Shown here: positions 1 to 7,127 of the stretch, in pieces | How positions within the stretch are numbered: the first letter of the stretch is position 1 | Layout: the number at the start of each line of letters is the position of its first letter | Source: Planctomycetales bacterium | GTDB lineage: Bacteria; Omnitrophota; Gorgyraeia; Zapsychrales; Zapsychraceae | Length of the DNA: 43,261 nt | NCBI GenBank assembly: GCA_005239675.1 | Contig: SBBO01000009.1 | Location: 1-43,261 of the forward strand | Reading direction: 5' to 3' | Made by a program: the position numbers and the translations under genes | Notes under the pieces: generated by a model | The model's input: only the letters and a program-made list of their open reading frames with translations | The model's database searches: none | Told to the model about the DNA's origin: nothing

Positions 1-496
1 GTAGATATGACGCCCGAAATGGTTAAGAAAGCCAAAGACAATGCAAAAAAGAACGGGGTTCATAATGTTGAGTTTAGGCTGGGCGAAATTGAGCAATCGC
101 TCGGTTGATGTGGTTATCAGCAACTGTGTAATTAATCTCTCCGCTGATAAACCAAAAGTCTTTCAAGAGGTAGTAAGGGTCTTAAAGCCAGGTGGAAGAA
201 TAGCGATTTCCGACACGGCCCTTGCCAAAGAGCTTCCCAAGAGAATTCAAGAGAACGTAGAAAGTTATGTGGGTTGTGTCGGAGGCGCAATACTTGTTGA
301 TGAGTATAAGAGACTTGTCGAGACATCGGGTTTGAAAGATGTAAGAATTTCTGTTAAAGGCTCCTCTGCCTGTATTGATCCCAACACAAAAGACCCAATT
401 GGCAGAGCTATTTTAGAGGGCTTGGAAAAAGAGGAGTCTCTTGAGGGTTATGTAGTGAGTGTTTATGTAGAGGGATGGAAGCACCCGGAGGAGTAG
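1..496 (+). pseudogene. arsM: Arsenite S-adenosylmethionine methyltransferase (ArsM), frameshifted and cut by window edge
   Basis: ArsM methylates As(III) with SAM in the cytoplasm. The 5' end lies outside the window. Bases 1-93 read [14 protein letters not shown]...FRLGEIE in frame 1, the ArsM SAM-binding region, then hit a stop at 106. The family sequence resumes in frame 2 at about base 97 as [21 protein letters not shown] and YVGCVGGA (the Cys expected to bind arsenic). The linker of about six residues usually found between GEIE and SVDVV is missing, so a deletion of roughly 17 nt explains the frame change. Downstream the frame is open to the stop at 496, which lies next to an attC-like site, so this was a cassette gene. 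An ATG at 41 opens the second frame, but a protein from it would lack the SAM site. Confidence 0.8.
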
Positions 497-584
497 GCAT
501 AACAGTTCACTGGAGCCGACCGCATAAAGCGTGGTTGATTTTAGTCCGCATCGTTTCGCGGTCGGCTCAGTTTTTTCGTTATGC
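497..584 (+). repeat. attC site 1 (integron cassette recombination site)
   Basis: The outer boxes are GCATAAC (497-503) and GTTATGC (578-584), which are exact reverse complements. The inner arms GAGCCGACCGC (513-523) and GCGGTCGGCTC (557-567) are also exact reverse complements. A short unpaired spacer separates outer and inner arms. This R''-L''-L'-R' layout, with the R' box in GTT-purine form at the 3' end and a length of 88 bp, is that of integron attC sites. It starts right at the stop codon of the arsM remnant, as cassettes do. Confidence 0.82.
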
Positions 585-946
585 CTTATGGGGGCGTAGT
601 GGCCAATTTCAATTCTGAACACAAGGCCGTTCTTGATGACCTGCTCCTTGGCCGCGCTCATGTGCGGCCTGGCAAGATGTTTGGCTTCCCCGCCTATTAT
701 GCTGGGAAGAAGCTCTGCATCTGTCTTTATGAGCAAGGCGTTGGAGTCAAGCTTCCTGAGAAATCGGTCGCAAAGCTGTTGGAGGCGGACCGGAACGCTG
801 TGCCATTCCGACCTATGGGAAAGCCGAAGATGCGTCAGTGGATTCAGATCAATCTGAGCCGCTCGGAGGACTACGTACAGTACCAACCTCTGTTTGAAGA
901 ATCTATCCGTTACCTGCTGGCGCAACAGGCGATGGGAGAATCATGA
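581..946 (+). CDS. TfoX N-terminal-domain-like small protein (cassette gene)
   Basis: A 121-residue protein. Residues about 30-85 (KMFGFPAYYAGKKLCICLY...VKLPEKSVAKLL...VPFRPMGKPKMRQWIQI) have the TfoX_N/DUF1801-like pattern: an MFG motif, a short beta-hairpin, then a PF...G..M stretch. The family role is poorly defined: TfoX proper regulates competence, while stand-alone domains are usually unassigned. The ATG at 581 falls inside the attC R' box and has no clear Shine-Dalgarno; the in-frame GTG at 599, preceded by a G-rich stretch, is an alternative start. The stop overlaps the next start as ATGA, so the two genes share one cassette and are likely translationally coupled. Confidence 0.6.
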   Translation: MPYGGVVANFNSEHKAVLDDLLLGRAHVRPGKMFGFPAYYAGKKLCICLYEQGVGVKLPEKSVAKLLEADRNAVPFRPMGKPKMRQWIQINLSRSEDYVQYQPLFEESIRYLLAQQAMGES

Positions 947-1821
947 GTGACACGAACTGGATTGACCGAGGGGAATATCCGTTTGAACCGCGTCACTTCG
1001 AGGTGTCGGCGGGAAGGCTACACTATGTTGATGAAGGTAGTGGGCAACCCCTTGTCATGATTCATGGCAACCCCACGTGGTCGTTTCTGTATCGCCATCT
1101 CATCAAGCGGCTTCGATCTGAGTACCGCTGTATCGCGGTGGATCACCTTGGCTTTGGTCTATCGGACAAGCCAAGGGATTGGAGCTATCTACCAGAAGAT
1201 CATGCCAAAAATTTAGCGGCCTTGATTGAGGGTCTGGGGTTGAAGGACATCACGCTCGTGCTGCAAGATTGGGGCGGTCCCATCGGCTTGTCCTACGCCG
1301 TTGCTCATCCCGAGAATGTTGGGCGCATCGTTCTCATGAATACTTGGGCGTGGCCGGTCAACCGGGACCTGCACTTTGTCGCCTTCAGTTCTTTCATGGG
1401 CGGACCGATTGGCCGGATGCTCATTCGGCGGTATAACTTTTTTGCTCAGACAATTCTGCGCCAAGCCTTCGGAGACAAGAGCAAGCTGAGCGATGCCGCG
1501 CATGAGCACTACCTCCACCCCCTGGCCATTCCAGAAGATCGCAAAGGGTGCCTCGTGTTTCCAAAACAGATAGTCGCATCCACCCCCTGGCTTGGCCGAC
1601 TCTGGAGCAATATTTCCGCCTTGAGCGGCAAACCTAAATTGTTTGTCTGGGGTATGAAAGACATCGCGTTCCGAGAGAAGGAGTTGAAGCGTTGGGAACG
1701 CGCCTTCCCGGAAGCCCGGTCGATTCGCTTGAGTACGGTAGGCCATTTTGTACAAGAAGAGGCGCCCAATGAACTGGCTGAGGCTCTTCTCTCTTTTCTA
1801 AAAGAGACCGCGCCGGCATAA
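943..1821 (+). CDS. Haloalkane dehalogenase-like alpha/beta hydrolase (cassette gene)
   Basis: A 292-residue single-domain alpha/beta hydrolase with no signal peptide. Visible motifs are the oxyanion HGNPTW (41-46), the nucleophile elbow LQDWGGPIG (107-115) with Asp109 followed by Trp110, the likely acid Asp240 in VWGMKDIAF, and the base His268 in STVGHFVQEEAP. The Asp nucleophile plus adjacent Trp and the acid after strand 7 match haloalkane dehalogenases of subfamily I, which cleave carbon-halogen bonds to alcohols. The substrate cannot be read from sequence, and related proteins include fluoroacetate dehalogenases and uncharacterised hydrolases. It is translationally coupled to the TfoX-like gene, and its stop codon lies inside the R'' box of attC site 2. 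Confidence 0.82.
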   Translation: MSDTNWIDRGEYPFEPRHFEVSAGRLHYVDEGSGQPLVMIHGNPTWSFLYRHLIKRLRSEYRCIAVDHLGFGLSDKPRDWSYLPEDHAKNLAALIEGLGLKDITLVLQDWGGPIGLSYAVAHPENVGRIVLMNTWAWPVNRDLHFVAFSSFMGGPIGRMLIRRYNFFAQTILRQAFGDKSKLSDAAHEHYLHPLAIPEDRKGCLVFPKQIVASTPWLGRLWSNISALSGKPKLFVWGMKDIAFREKELKRWERAFPEARSIRLSTVGHFVQEEAPNELAEALLSFLKETAPA

Positions 1822-1879
1822 CGACAGCTTGCAGCCGACGCCGCCATGTGGGCGCCGCCGCTGAACTCAGTCGTTGGGC
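1816..1879 (+). repeat. attC site 2 (integron cassette recombination site)
   Basis: GCATAAC at 1816-1822 and GTTGGGC at 1873-1879 form the outer boxes; the latter matches the consensus GTTRRRY exactly. The arms between them fold back on each other: GCAGCCGACGCCGCC pairs imperfectly with the GGCGCCGCCGCTG side. Total length is 64 bp. The orientation matches sites 1 and 3, and the site begins within the stop codon of the hydrolase gene. Confidence 0.8.
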
Positions 1880-1905
1880 CGAACCGAAGAAAAAAGAGGA
1901 CGCCA

Positions 1906-2259
1906 TTGAGTTTAAACTCCCGGTACAATTCGCCATCATCAATTGCGTACGCGGTGGCAACCGCCTGTTGGATTGTGAGCGCCGGCCTGGCTGCCCTGTG
2001 GATCGTATTTACTCCGCTTTTGAACGCGCTCGCCAAACCCTCGGACTCATTCAGTGCTGCGCTGAACCTCGGGTTAGGAATTGTCTTTGGCGGCATATGC
2101 TTTTGGGGTGCGGAAATCGTTGCGCTTATCGGGATAGCGGTCAGCGTCACGGGTATGAAATCGGCGAAAGCCGGACGCCTGCGGTTTCCCCTGGCAATAA
2201 ATATATTCATGTTCGGATCATTAATGGGCGTTCTAGTGTGTCTATCGTTTAAACGATGA
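1906..2259 (+). CDS. Small multi-pass membrane protein of unknown function (cassette gene)
   Basis: The reading frame is open from 1846, but that ATG lies in the attC site. The TTG at 1906, with the purine-rich AAGAGGA about 6 nt upstream, is the best start and gives 117 residues. Hydrophobic stretches suggest three or four membrane helices: IAYAVATACWIVSAGLAALW, the long LGLGIVFGGICFWGAEIVAL segment that may cross twice, and FPLAINIFMFGSLMGVLVCL near the C-terminus. I recognise no family. It is the only gene between attC sites 2 and 3, so it forms a one-gene cassette, which is typical for unknown ORFs in arrays. Confidence 0.6.
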   Translation: MSLNSRYNSPSSIAYAVATACWIVSAGLAALWIVFTPLLNALAKPSDSFSAALNLGLGIVFGGICFWGAEIVALIGIAVSVTGMKSAKAGRLRFPLAINIFMFGSLMGVLVCLSFKR

Positions 2260-2283
2260 GAAGGTGCGCGGGTAATTTACTCG

Positions 2284-2351
2284 GCCCAACAAGTTGTTCC
2301 AGCCGACGGCAGCCATCATCGGGCGACGCGGCTGAGCTTGGTTCGTTAGGC
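2284..2351 (+). repeat. attC site 3 (integron cassette recombination site)
   Basis: The outer boxes GCCCAAC (2284-2290) and GTTAGGC (2345-2351) match the consensus RYYYAAC and GTTRRRY perfectly. The inner arm CCAGCCGACGGC pairs with GCGACGCGGCTG with mismatches and an extra base, as usual for attC L boxes. The site is 68 bp long and begins 24 nt after the stop of the small membrane protein gene. Confidence 0.85.
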
Positions 2352-2534
2352 CCTCCGGGTTGGCGGAAACTCGCAAGACATAGGGTGAAACGTTCCCCTT
2401 AGAACAAGGGGACAGTGCACGATTCAAGCGAGGCGTGCTGCATGCACGCAGGATGCCGCCTGCTTCCCGCAGCATATGTTGAGCAGGGGACGTCCTCCTA
2501 ATAGGGGTGGTTCACTTCGAGTGTGAACGAGGTC
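2352..2534 (+). other. Noncoding leader of the fourth cassette-like segment
   Basis: About 180 bp between attC site 3 and the next gene, long for a cassette 5' leader. It contains a short hairpin-like sequence CGTGC-TGCAT-GCACG and the palindrome GGACGTCC near 2490. No convincing gene or promoter is seen. Confidence 0.4.
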
Positions 2535-3089
2535 ATGACGCGTATGCGCATATTCATCTTTCCAATACTCTTGCTCACGTTTTCTTCCATCGCGACTGCC
2601 GAGTGTATGGGGCGTATTCCGCAATACGTGCAGCTCAAGGTGATGTCCTGTGTCAGTGCGATGGAGACAGTGCAAGCGAAAATCGATGGGAAGGGGTATA
2701 CGCAGCGCGAGAGAGTCCATGTCGAGATATCCGCACGTGCTATCAGTATCATCGAGGCCTTTCCCTTAGTCGATGTTGAGATCATACGGTGGAATGTCCA
2801 AGGGCGGGAGTATCTATTTAAGGGTGCCGTGACGCCCAGCGCGTCACAAGCACCGAGGCAATATATGCTGCTTGGTACGTCGCTGGAGTCATGTCAAAAG
2901 TTCTACGCAGACAAGACGGGGTTGTTCATCGTGGATGAGCACTTTTCGTGCTGCCGGGACATGATCGACCTTGATAGGAAGGAGACCGTGGCGCAATGTT
3001 TGCTCGGTCTCCCGTCGGCTGCGTCGTCTGGGCTAGCATTGGAGAGTCTCGATCCTATTGGCATTCCTCTGCCAACACCATCTCGCTAA
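2535..3089 (+). CDS. Secreted Cys-containing protein of unknown function
   Basis: The ATG at 2535 (or 2544) is preferred over the GTG at 2523 because it puts a normal signal peptide at the N-terminus: a short basic start, the core IFIFPILLLTFSSIA and a likely cut after ATA, before Glu-Cys. The mature part has about six Cys (including a CC pair in HFSCCRDM), so disulfides in the periplasm are plausible. No family is recognised. It lies after attC site 3 in the same orientation as the cassette genes, but I find no attC after it. It may be the last, decayed cassette or the flanking chromosome. Confidence 0.6.
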   Translation: MTRMRIFIFPILLLTFSSIATAECMGRIPQYVQLKVMSCVSAMETVQAKIDGKGYTQRERVHVEISARAISIIEAFPLVDVEIIRWNVQGREYLFKGAVTPSASQAPRQYMLLGTSLESCQKFYADKTGLFIVDEHFSCCRDMIDLDRKETVAQCLLGLPSAASSGLALESLDPIGIPLPTPSR

Positions 3090-3155
3090 TGGTCCGTATC
3101 CAGGCGACGTGTTTGACAGCATGACCGTATTCCTAATGAATTTATAGACTAATGA

Positions 3156-3169
3156 TACCTTAAAAGGTA
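3156..3169. promoter_or_regulatory. HipB operator O1
   Basis: Inverted repeat TACC-TTAAAA-GGTA, the most upstream of four similar sites before hipB. Its centre is 31 bp from O2. Confidence 0.7.
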
Positions 3170-3186
3170 TAATTATTATTTATATA

Positions 3187-3200
3187 TACCCTTAGAGGTA
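3187..3200. promoter_or_regulatory. HipB operator O2
   Basis: Inverted repeat TACC-CTTAGA-GGTA, the same half-sites as O1. It is 31 bp from both O1 and O3, about three helical turns. Confidence 0.72.
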
Positions 3201-3217
3201 TAAAAATATTAATTATA

Positions 3218-3231
3218 TACCCTTAATGGTA
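3218..3231. promoter_or_regulatory. HipB operator O3
   Basis: Inverted repeat TACC-CTTAAT-GGTA, 31 bp after O2 and just upstream of the -35 box of the hipBST promoter. Confidence 0.72.
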
Positions 3232-3249
3232 ATAATCTGTAAAAATTTG

Positions 3250-3278
3250 TTGAAATTATACCCGAAAGGTGTTATATT
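3250..3278 (+). promoter_or_regulatory. hipBST promoter, sigma70-type
   Basis: TTGAAA (3250-3255), a 17 bp spacer and TATATT (3273-3278), about 40 nt before the hipB start. Operator O4 lies inside the spacer, so repressor binding would block RNA polymerase directly. Confidence 0.72.
3259..3271. promoter_or_regulatory. HipB operator O4 (in promoter spacer)
   Basis: Imperfect inverted repeat TACC-CGAAA-GGTG, one base shorter than O1-O3. It is 41 bp after O3, about four helical turns, so all four operators face the same side of the helix. Confidence 0.6.
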
Positions 3279-3318
3279 TATTTTGTTACGATGAAATCAG
3301 AAACCTTAGGAGAGATCA

Positions 3319-3516
3319 ATGACCATTAACATATCTTCTCAAGTCAAAGACTTGCGTAAAAAAATTGGTTTGACCCAAATAGAGTTTGCCAAACGAGTGG
3401 GGGTTGGCTTGCGTTTCTTAAGAGAACTTGAACAGGGCAAGACAACAGTAAGAATGGATAAACTTATGCAAGTCTTAGATTTTTTGGGATGTTACTTAGA
3501 GATAAAGAAAAAATGA
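3319..3516 (+). CDS. hipB: HipB-like HTH antitoxin/repressor
   Basis: A 65-residue XRE-family helix-turn-helix protein. Residues about 8-60 form the five-helix fold: LRKKIGLTQIEFAKRVGV, then the recognition segment GLRFLRELEQGK, then MDKLMQVLDFLGC. In HipB families the protein binds operator inverted repeats and autorepresses the operon. Four TACC/GGTA inverted repeats lie just upstream and are the obvious targets. AGGAGA about 6 nt before the ATG is a good ribosome site. The gene is first in the order hipB-hipS-hipT, 48 nt ahead of hipS. In characterised HipBST systems HipB contributes to the complex, while HipS is the antitoxin that neutralises the kinase. Confidence 0.85.
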   Translation: MTINISSQVKDLRKKIGLTQIEFAKRVGVGLRFLRELEQGKTTVRMDKLMQVLDFLGCYLEIKKK

Positions 3517-3564
3517 ATCACCATCGATTAAACATCCGAAAACTGATTTGATGGATACTAACCA

Positions 3565-3894
3565 ATGAGCATGATGAGAAAAGCCAACGTTTTTTACAAT
3601 AATGAAATAGCAGGATATCTCAGTGAATCTTTAGATGGGTATATTTTTCAATATGATCTTGAATTTTTAAAGAAAAATATACCGCTCTCGATTTCTCTGC
3701 CGCCTAGTCCAGAGCCCTACCATTCAAAAGAGTTGTTTCATTTTTTTAAAGGCCTTTTACCGGAAGGATGGTACCTGAATATCGTCACTACGACTCAGAA
3801 AATTGACAATAAAGATTATTTTGGGGTGCTAATCGGGACAGCGAGTGTGGATACAATCGGCGCTGTTACAGTGAGGAAGGAAAACCCATCATAA
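3565..3894 (+). CDS. hipS: HipS, separate HipA N-terminal subdomain (antitoxin)
   Basis: A 109-residue protein equal to the HipA N-terminal subdomain only (HipN/Couple_hipA). Family motifs are present: VFYNNEIAGYLSE near the start, ISLPPSPEPY (about 46-55), LFHFFKGLLPEGW (about 58-70), and the end IGTASVDTIGAVTV corresponding to the GxDxxGAV segment of HipA. In classical HipBA systems this region is fused to the kinase. Here a true stop (TAA) separates them, followed 20 nt later by the kinase ATG, and the kinase begins at the natural domain border. This is the HipBST arrangement, where HipS inhibits the HipT kinase. A broken hipA is less likely because both pieces are complete domains. Confidence 0.8.
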   Translation: MSMMRKANVFYNNEIAGYLSESLDGYIFQYDLEFLKKNIPLSISLPPSPEPYHSKELFHFFKGLLPEGWYLNIVTTTQKIDNKDYFGVLIGTASVDTIGAVTVRKENPS

Positions 3895-3914
3895 ACGAGA
3901 AGTTTCTTAAAGAG

Positions 3915-4754
3915 ATGTTTAATTCTTCCAAGCTGCCCAAGATTGATTTCGGTTTGGCAGACATATTGCAACAGGCTCAGAAATTGGTGGGGAAGCTATC
4001 TATCTCGGGTGTGCAGCCAAAATTATCCGTCAAACTGGACAAGAAGCAAAATTTGCTGATTGTTGTGAGTCAAGGAGGCGAATATATTTTAAAGCCGCAG
4101 ACCTCCACATTTGCCCATATCCCGGAGAACGAACAATGCTGCATGGACATGGCACAAGAGTTAGGCATCGATGCACCGCCTCATTGCTTGATTCCCTTAA
4201 AAGATAAAAGCCTTGCTTATGTGGTCCAGAGATTCGACAGAGAAAAAGGAGATAAGATTCATCAGGAAGATTTTGCGCAGATCCTTGAGGCCAATGATAA
4301 ATATAGGGGGTCGGTGGAACAGATAGGTCACAAACTCAAAGAAATATCTTCGGCCCCTGGTTACGATGCTCAACTTTTGTTTGAACGGGTTGTGTTTAAC
4401 TTTATTATTGCCAATGGTGATGCGCATTTGAAGAATTATTCTATATCATACAAAGGGGGCAATATTCGGTTAACGCCCGTTTATGATATCGTGTGCTCTC
4501 GACTTGTAATTCCTGACGAACAGGGAGAGTCTGCGATCAACATCAATGGCAAGAAAGATCGTTTATCAAGGGCAGATTTTGATAAATTAGCAGAGTATTT
4601 GAATATGCCGATTAAAGTGCGTTATGAGAAGTTCGCTGGAAAATTTGAAATCATGAAAAAATTTATCAAGGCTTCTTATTTTAGTAAAGCGGACCAGAAT
4701 AAATTTCTGGATATTATTAAAGAAAGATTGCATCGCTTAGGGTTATCGGAATAA
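3915..4754 (+). CDS. hipT: HipT serine/threonine-kinase toxin
   Basis: A 279-residue HipA C-terminal-type kinase without the N-terminal subdomain. It has the Gly-rich loop with an SIS motif (Ser29-Ile-Ser31, then GVQPK), Lys60 in EYILKPQ for ATP, the catalytic loop NGDAHLKN (Asp169, Asn174) and metal-binding Asp191 in TPVYDIV. HipT of enteropathogenic E. coli autophosphorylates the two Ser of its SxS motif and phosphorylates tryptophanyl-tRNA synthetase, halting translation; the same target here is only inference. All catalytic residues are intact. The operon is AT-rich compared with the cassettes before it and the cluster after it, suggesting acquisition as a unit. Confidence 0.83.
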   Translation: MFNSSKLPKIDFGLADILQQAQKLVGKLSISGVQPKLSVKLDKKQNLLIVVSQGGEYILKPQTSTFAHIPENEQCCMDMAQELGIDAPPHCLIPLKDKSLAYVVQRFDREKGDKIHQEDFAQILEANDKYRGSVEQIGHKLKEISSAPGYDAQLLFERVVFNFIIANGDAHLKNYSISYKGGNIRLTPVYDIVCSRLVIPDEQGESAININGKKDRLSRADFDKLAEYLNMPIKVRYEKFAGKFEIMKKFIKASYFSKADQNKFLDIIKERLHRLGLSE

Positions 4755-4945
4755 TGTGTCAAGATTTCTCCGATGAGTTCCGCGCGTGTCCTGGGGATTA
4801 GCTCCTCGGAATTACGCCTGATCGAGGGACGATATTTCACGATTTTTATAGCCGGGCGTCGACACGGAACTTGATTTTATTGCCGCTGCCCTGACGTAAG
4901 GCGAGGGCAACTCGATTTTGACAGGAGCAGTATAGAAAGGCGTGT
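4755..4945 (+). other. Noncoding region between hipT and the radical SAM cluster
   Basis: 190 bp with no gene. A TTGACA hexamer at 4918-4923 lacks a properly spaced -10 box, so I do not call a promoter. AGAAAGG just before 4946 is the ribosome site for the next gene. Confidence 0.4.
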
Positions 4946-6112
4946 ATGTTTAGCGCAAAAACATTCAAGAAACTTTCTTACCTGCTGCAAGTCTTTTCCA
5001 AAATAGATGGCCGTTACCAGAAACGGTTGCGCTCCTGGGAAGATTTTAAGCGTATCCCAGTATTGGACCGCCAGGATGTTAAGGCGTTTACCCAAGCCAC
5101 TTTGATACGCGATGCTTTTAATGTTACGGCGACATCGGGGTCGACATCGTCTCGGCTGCTTGTTGCTCATTCCTGGGCGGCGTACGCCGCTCACCTGCGG
5201 CGTTTAGTTAAGATCTACCGCCATGTCGGCGCCAGGGCCGGCGTGCTGTGTTTGAATTTGTGTTCCTATGAATTAAATAGCGGGGGCCGACTTATGGAGG
5301 CCGCGTACAAAGCGGCAGGCGCTGGGGTAATCCCCTTAGGTCCGATCAGTACACCGGAAAAAGTCCTAGCCGCGGCCCAACTCGTTGCCACCTTCAAACC
5401 CACTATCGTTAATGCCTACACGAATCAGCTGTTCGATCTTTTCGACCTTGTTGGCCGCAAACATTCCATCCATCATTGTGTAGTCAACGGAGAACCTCTA
5501 TGGCCTGAGTATCGTCGGCGTATAGAACATATGGGTGGGGTCCGTATCCACGATCATTACGGCGCGATGGAGGTCTCCGGGTTAGCGATTGCCAGCAAAC
5601 CTGATGATGAATATATGAAAGTTTTTTCTGATGGATTACTCTTGGAGGTAGTACAGAGTTCTGGAAAGGCGTCCGAAACCGGGGTTGGCGATCTTTTGGT
5701 GACCGATTTGAATAATACGTGCATGCCGTTTATCCGTTATCGCATCGGGGACAAAGTGGAGTTGGTGCGTCGTTCTAAGACGTTATGGATTAAAGTGCTT
5801 GGCCGCAGCGAGGATAGCCTACTTATTAATGGGGTGGTTGTCTTAAAGCGCGAATTGATCCGCGCCGTCAATAATTTTCTAGGCCACCCGCGCTTCTTTT
5901 TTGTCCTTGTAAAGCATTCTTTGCAATATTATGATAAACTTATTATTAACGTGGTTGATGAAGCCCCGAGGCCGTTTGCGGCCTTGACCCAAACAGTGGC
6001 GAGGACCACGGGAATGGACCGCTGTATCGATGTCAGGGCATATCATGGCGATATCCCTAGGACACCCAATGGAAAGATTAGATACTTTATTGATGCAAGA
6101 AAAAAGGCCTAA
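4946..6112 (+). CDS. Adenylate-forming enzyme, PaaK/CapK-like (ANL superfamily)
   Basis: A 388-residue ANL enzyme, shorter than typical phenylacetate-CoA ligase (about 430). Visible motifs are the phosphate loop TATSGSTSSRL (61-71), HDHYGAMEVSG (202-212, the A5-like motif), MPFIRYRIGDKVEL (260-273, A7/A8 with Asp269) and PRTPNGKIRY (371-380) with Lys377, the catalytic lysine of the first half-reaction. It should therefore activate a carboxylate with ATP, then pass it to CoA, an amine or another acceptor. CapK-type members occur in capsule and natural-product loci. It heads a run of overlapping genes and overlaps the first radical SAM gene by about 44 nt. The substrate is unknown. Confidence 0.82.
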   Translation: MFSAKTFKKLSYLLQVFSKIDGRYQKRLRSWEDFKRIPVLDRQDVKAFTQATLIRDAFNVTATSGSTSSRLLVAHSWAAYAAHLRRLVKIYRHVGARAGVLCLNLCSYELNSGGRLMEAAYKAAGAGVIPLGPISTPEKVLAAAQLVATFKPTIVNAYTNQLFDLFDLVGRKHSIHHCVVNGEPLWPEYRRRIEHMGGVRIHDHYGAMEVSGLAIASKPDDEYMKVFSDGLLLEVVQSSGKASETGVGDLLVTDLNNTCMPFIRYRIGDKVELVRRSKTLWIKVLGRSEDSLLINGVVVLKRELIRAVNNFLGHPRFFFVLVKHSLQYYDKLIINVVDEAPRPFAALTQTVARTTGMDRCIDVRAYHGDIPRTPNGKIRYFIDARKKA

Positions 6113-7127
6113 GAGCTTTAAGGTCCATTATACCTGGATCTATGTGACCGAGCGCTGCAACTTGCATTGCGATTATTGTTTTTTTCGCCACATGCACGGT
6201 CGGGAGATATCCTTAGATGCAGTCGAGCAGCTTTTTTTGCTGTTTGAAAGAGAGGAAACGGCCCCCACCACCTTGATCTTTAGCGGGGGGGAGGCGTTCT
6301 TAGCCAAGGAGAACCTATTTAAGATTTTAAACGAGGCCCACCAGCGTTTAAAAGAGACATCTTTGCATATTCAAACAAACGGTTTGTTGATCAACGCAGC
6401 GGATATTGTCCAGTTACGGGAGTTGGGGGTCAGTCTTGAGTTTGGCATTGATGGTAATTCTCAAACAACGCTGGAACACCGTTGCGGGTTAAAACCGGCG
6501 TCTTTTGAGAAGTTGACCAATACCATTGCTCAATGCGTGGCCGCGGGCATCTCGTGTGGCTCTACCATGACGGTTCATCCCCATGAAGTTGAACACATGG
6601 AGCAGGGGTTAGATTTCTTAAGAAGTATAGGGATGCCTCATGTGGACATAACCCCTGCCGCTTTTATGCCATGGACGCCTGAACTGGTTGCCTCTTTTAA
6701 GAAGAATTACCTGGCGCTGGCCCGCTGCCGCGAACGGCGACGGGTCATGTATGCCAATGAGGATATTGAGTGGATCAGTCCAGGGGTCATGGATCTAAGT
6801 CTTCACCCGCCGAATTATTTGTTTGGAGGCGATGCCTTCCTGTGCCTTCCAGAGGAGAAACGACTCGAGTTTACCCTTTGGAATCCTGTTAATGGTCAGT
6901 TCCGGCCGGAGATCATGTCGATCTATGAAGACGCCTACGCAAAAATGCACCAACAGCACCCACGACTTCCTTACCGCGAACATGTCTGCCACAGCTTTGA
7001 GTTGATGAACACGATGATGGGCACAGAATATATGAACACCTGGGCGATCAACGATATTATGCGGTTTTTAACAAAGACCCATTTGAGATTAAGGCTTAAG
7101 AAATATGGACATGATCAAGGGCATTAA
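6069..7127 (+). CDS. Radical SAM enzyme A (cluster)
   Basis: The start at 6069 is chosen because AGGA lies about 8 nt upstream; the frame is open to 6030, and 6093 is a later option. From 6069 it has 352 residues. The cluster motif CNLHCDYC gives Cys30, Cys34 and Cys37, which bind the SAM-coordinating [4Fe-4S]. The SGGEAF motif (72-77) contacts the SAM amino group, and QTNG and GIDGN mark later strands of the barrel. The C-terminal part has only scattered Cys, so no SPASM or Twitch auxiliary cluster is evident. The gene is sandwiched between the ANL enzyme and a second, similar radical SAM gene, overlapping both. The reaction is unknown. Confidence 0.85.
   Translation: MERLDTLLMQEKRPKSFKVHYTWIYVTERCNLHCDYCFFRHMHGREISLDAVEQLFLLFEREETAPTTLIFSGGEAFLAKENLFKILNEAHQRLKETSLHIQTNGLLINAADIVQLRELGVSLEFGIDGNSQTTLEHRCGLKPASFEKLTNTIAQCVAAGISCGSTMTVHPHEVEHMEQGLDFLRSIGMPHVDITPAAFMPWTPELVASFKKNYLALARCRERRRVMYANEDIEWISPGVMDLSLHPPNYLFGGDAFLCLPEEKRLEFTLWNPVNGQFRPEIMSIYEDAYAKMHQQHPRLPYREHVCHSFELMNTMMGTEYMNTWAINDIMRFLTKTHLRLRLKKYGHDQGH

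Noticed and set aside
1848-2252. Alternative ORF overlapping the small membrane protein
   Set aside because: It lacks the hydrophobic pattern and a ribosome site; the frame from 1906 is more protein-like.
3090-3155. A fourth attC after the secreted Cys protein
   Set aside because: No paired RYYYAAC/GTTRRRY boxes or fold-back arms are found between 3090 and the operators.
3565-4754. A hipA gene broken by a frameshift
   Set aside because: Both parts are complete domains with their own starts, in the known hipBST order.
4918-4936. Promoter TTGACA...TATAGA before the ANL gene
   Set aside because: The spacer is only 7 bp, which is far from the 16-18 bp needed.
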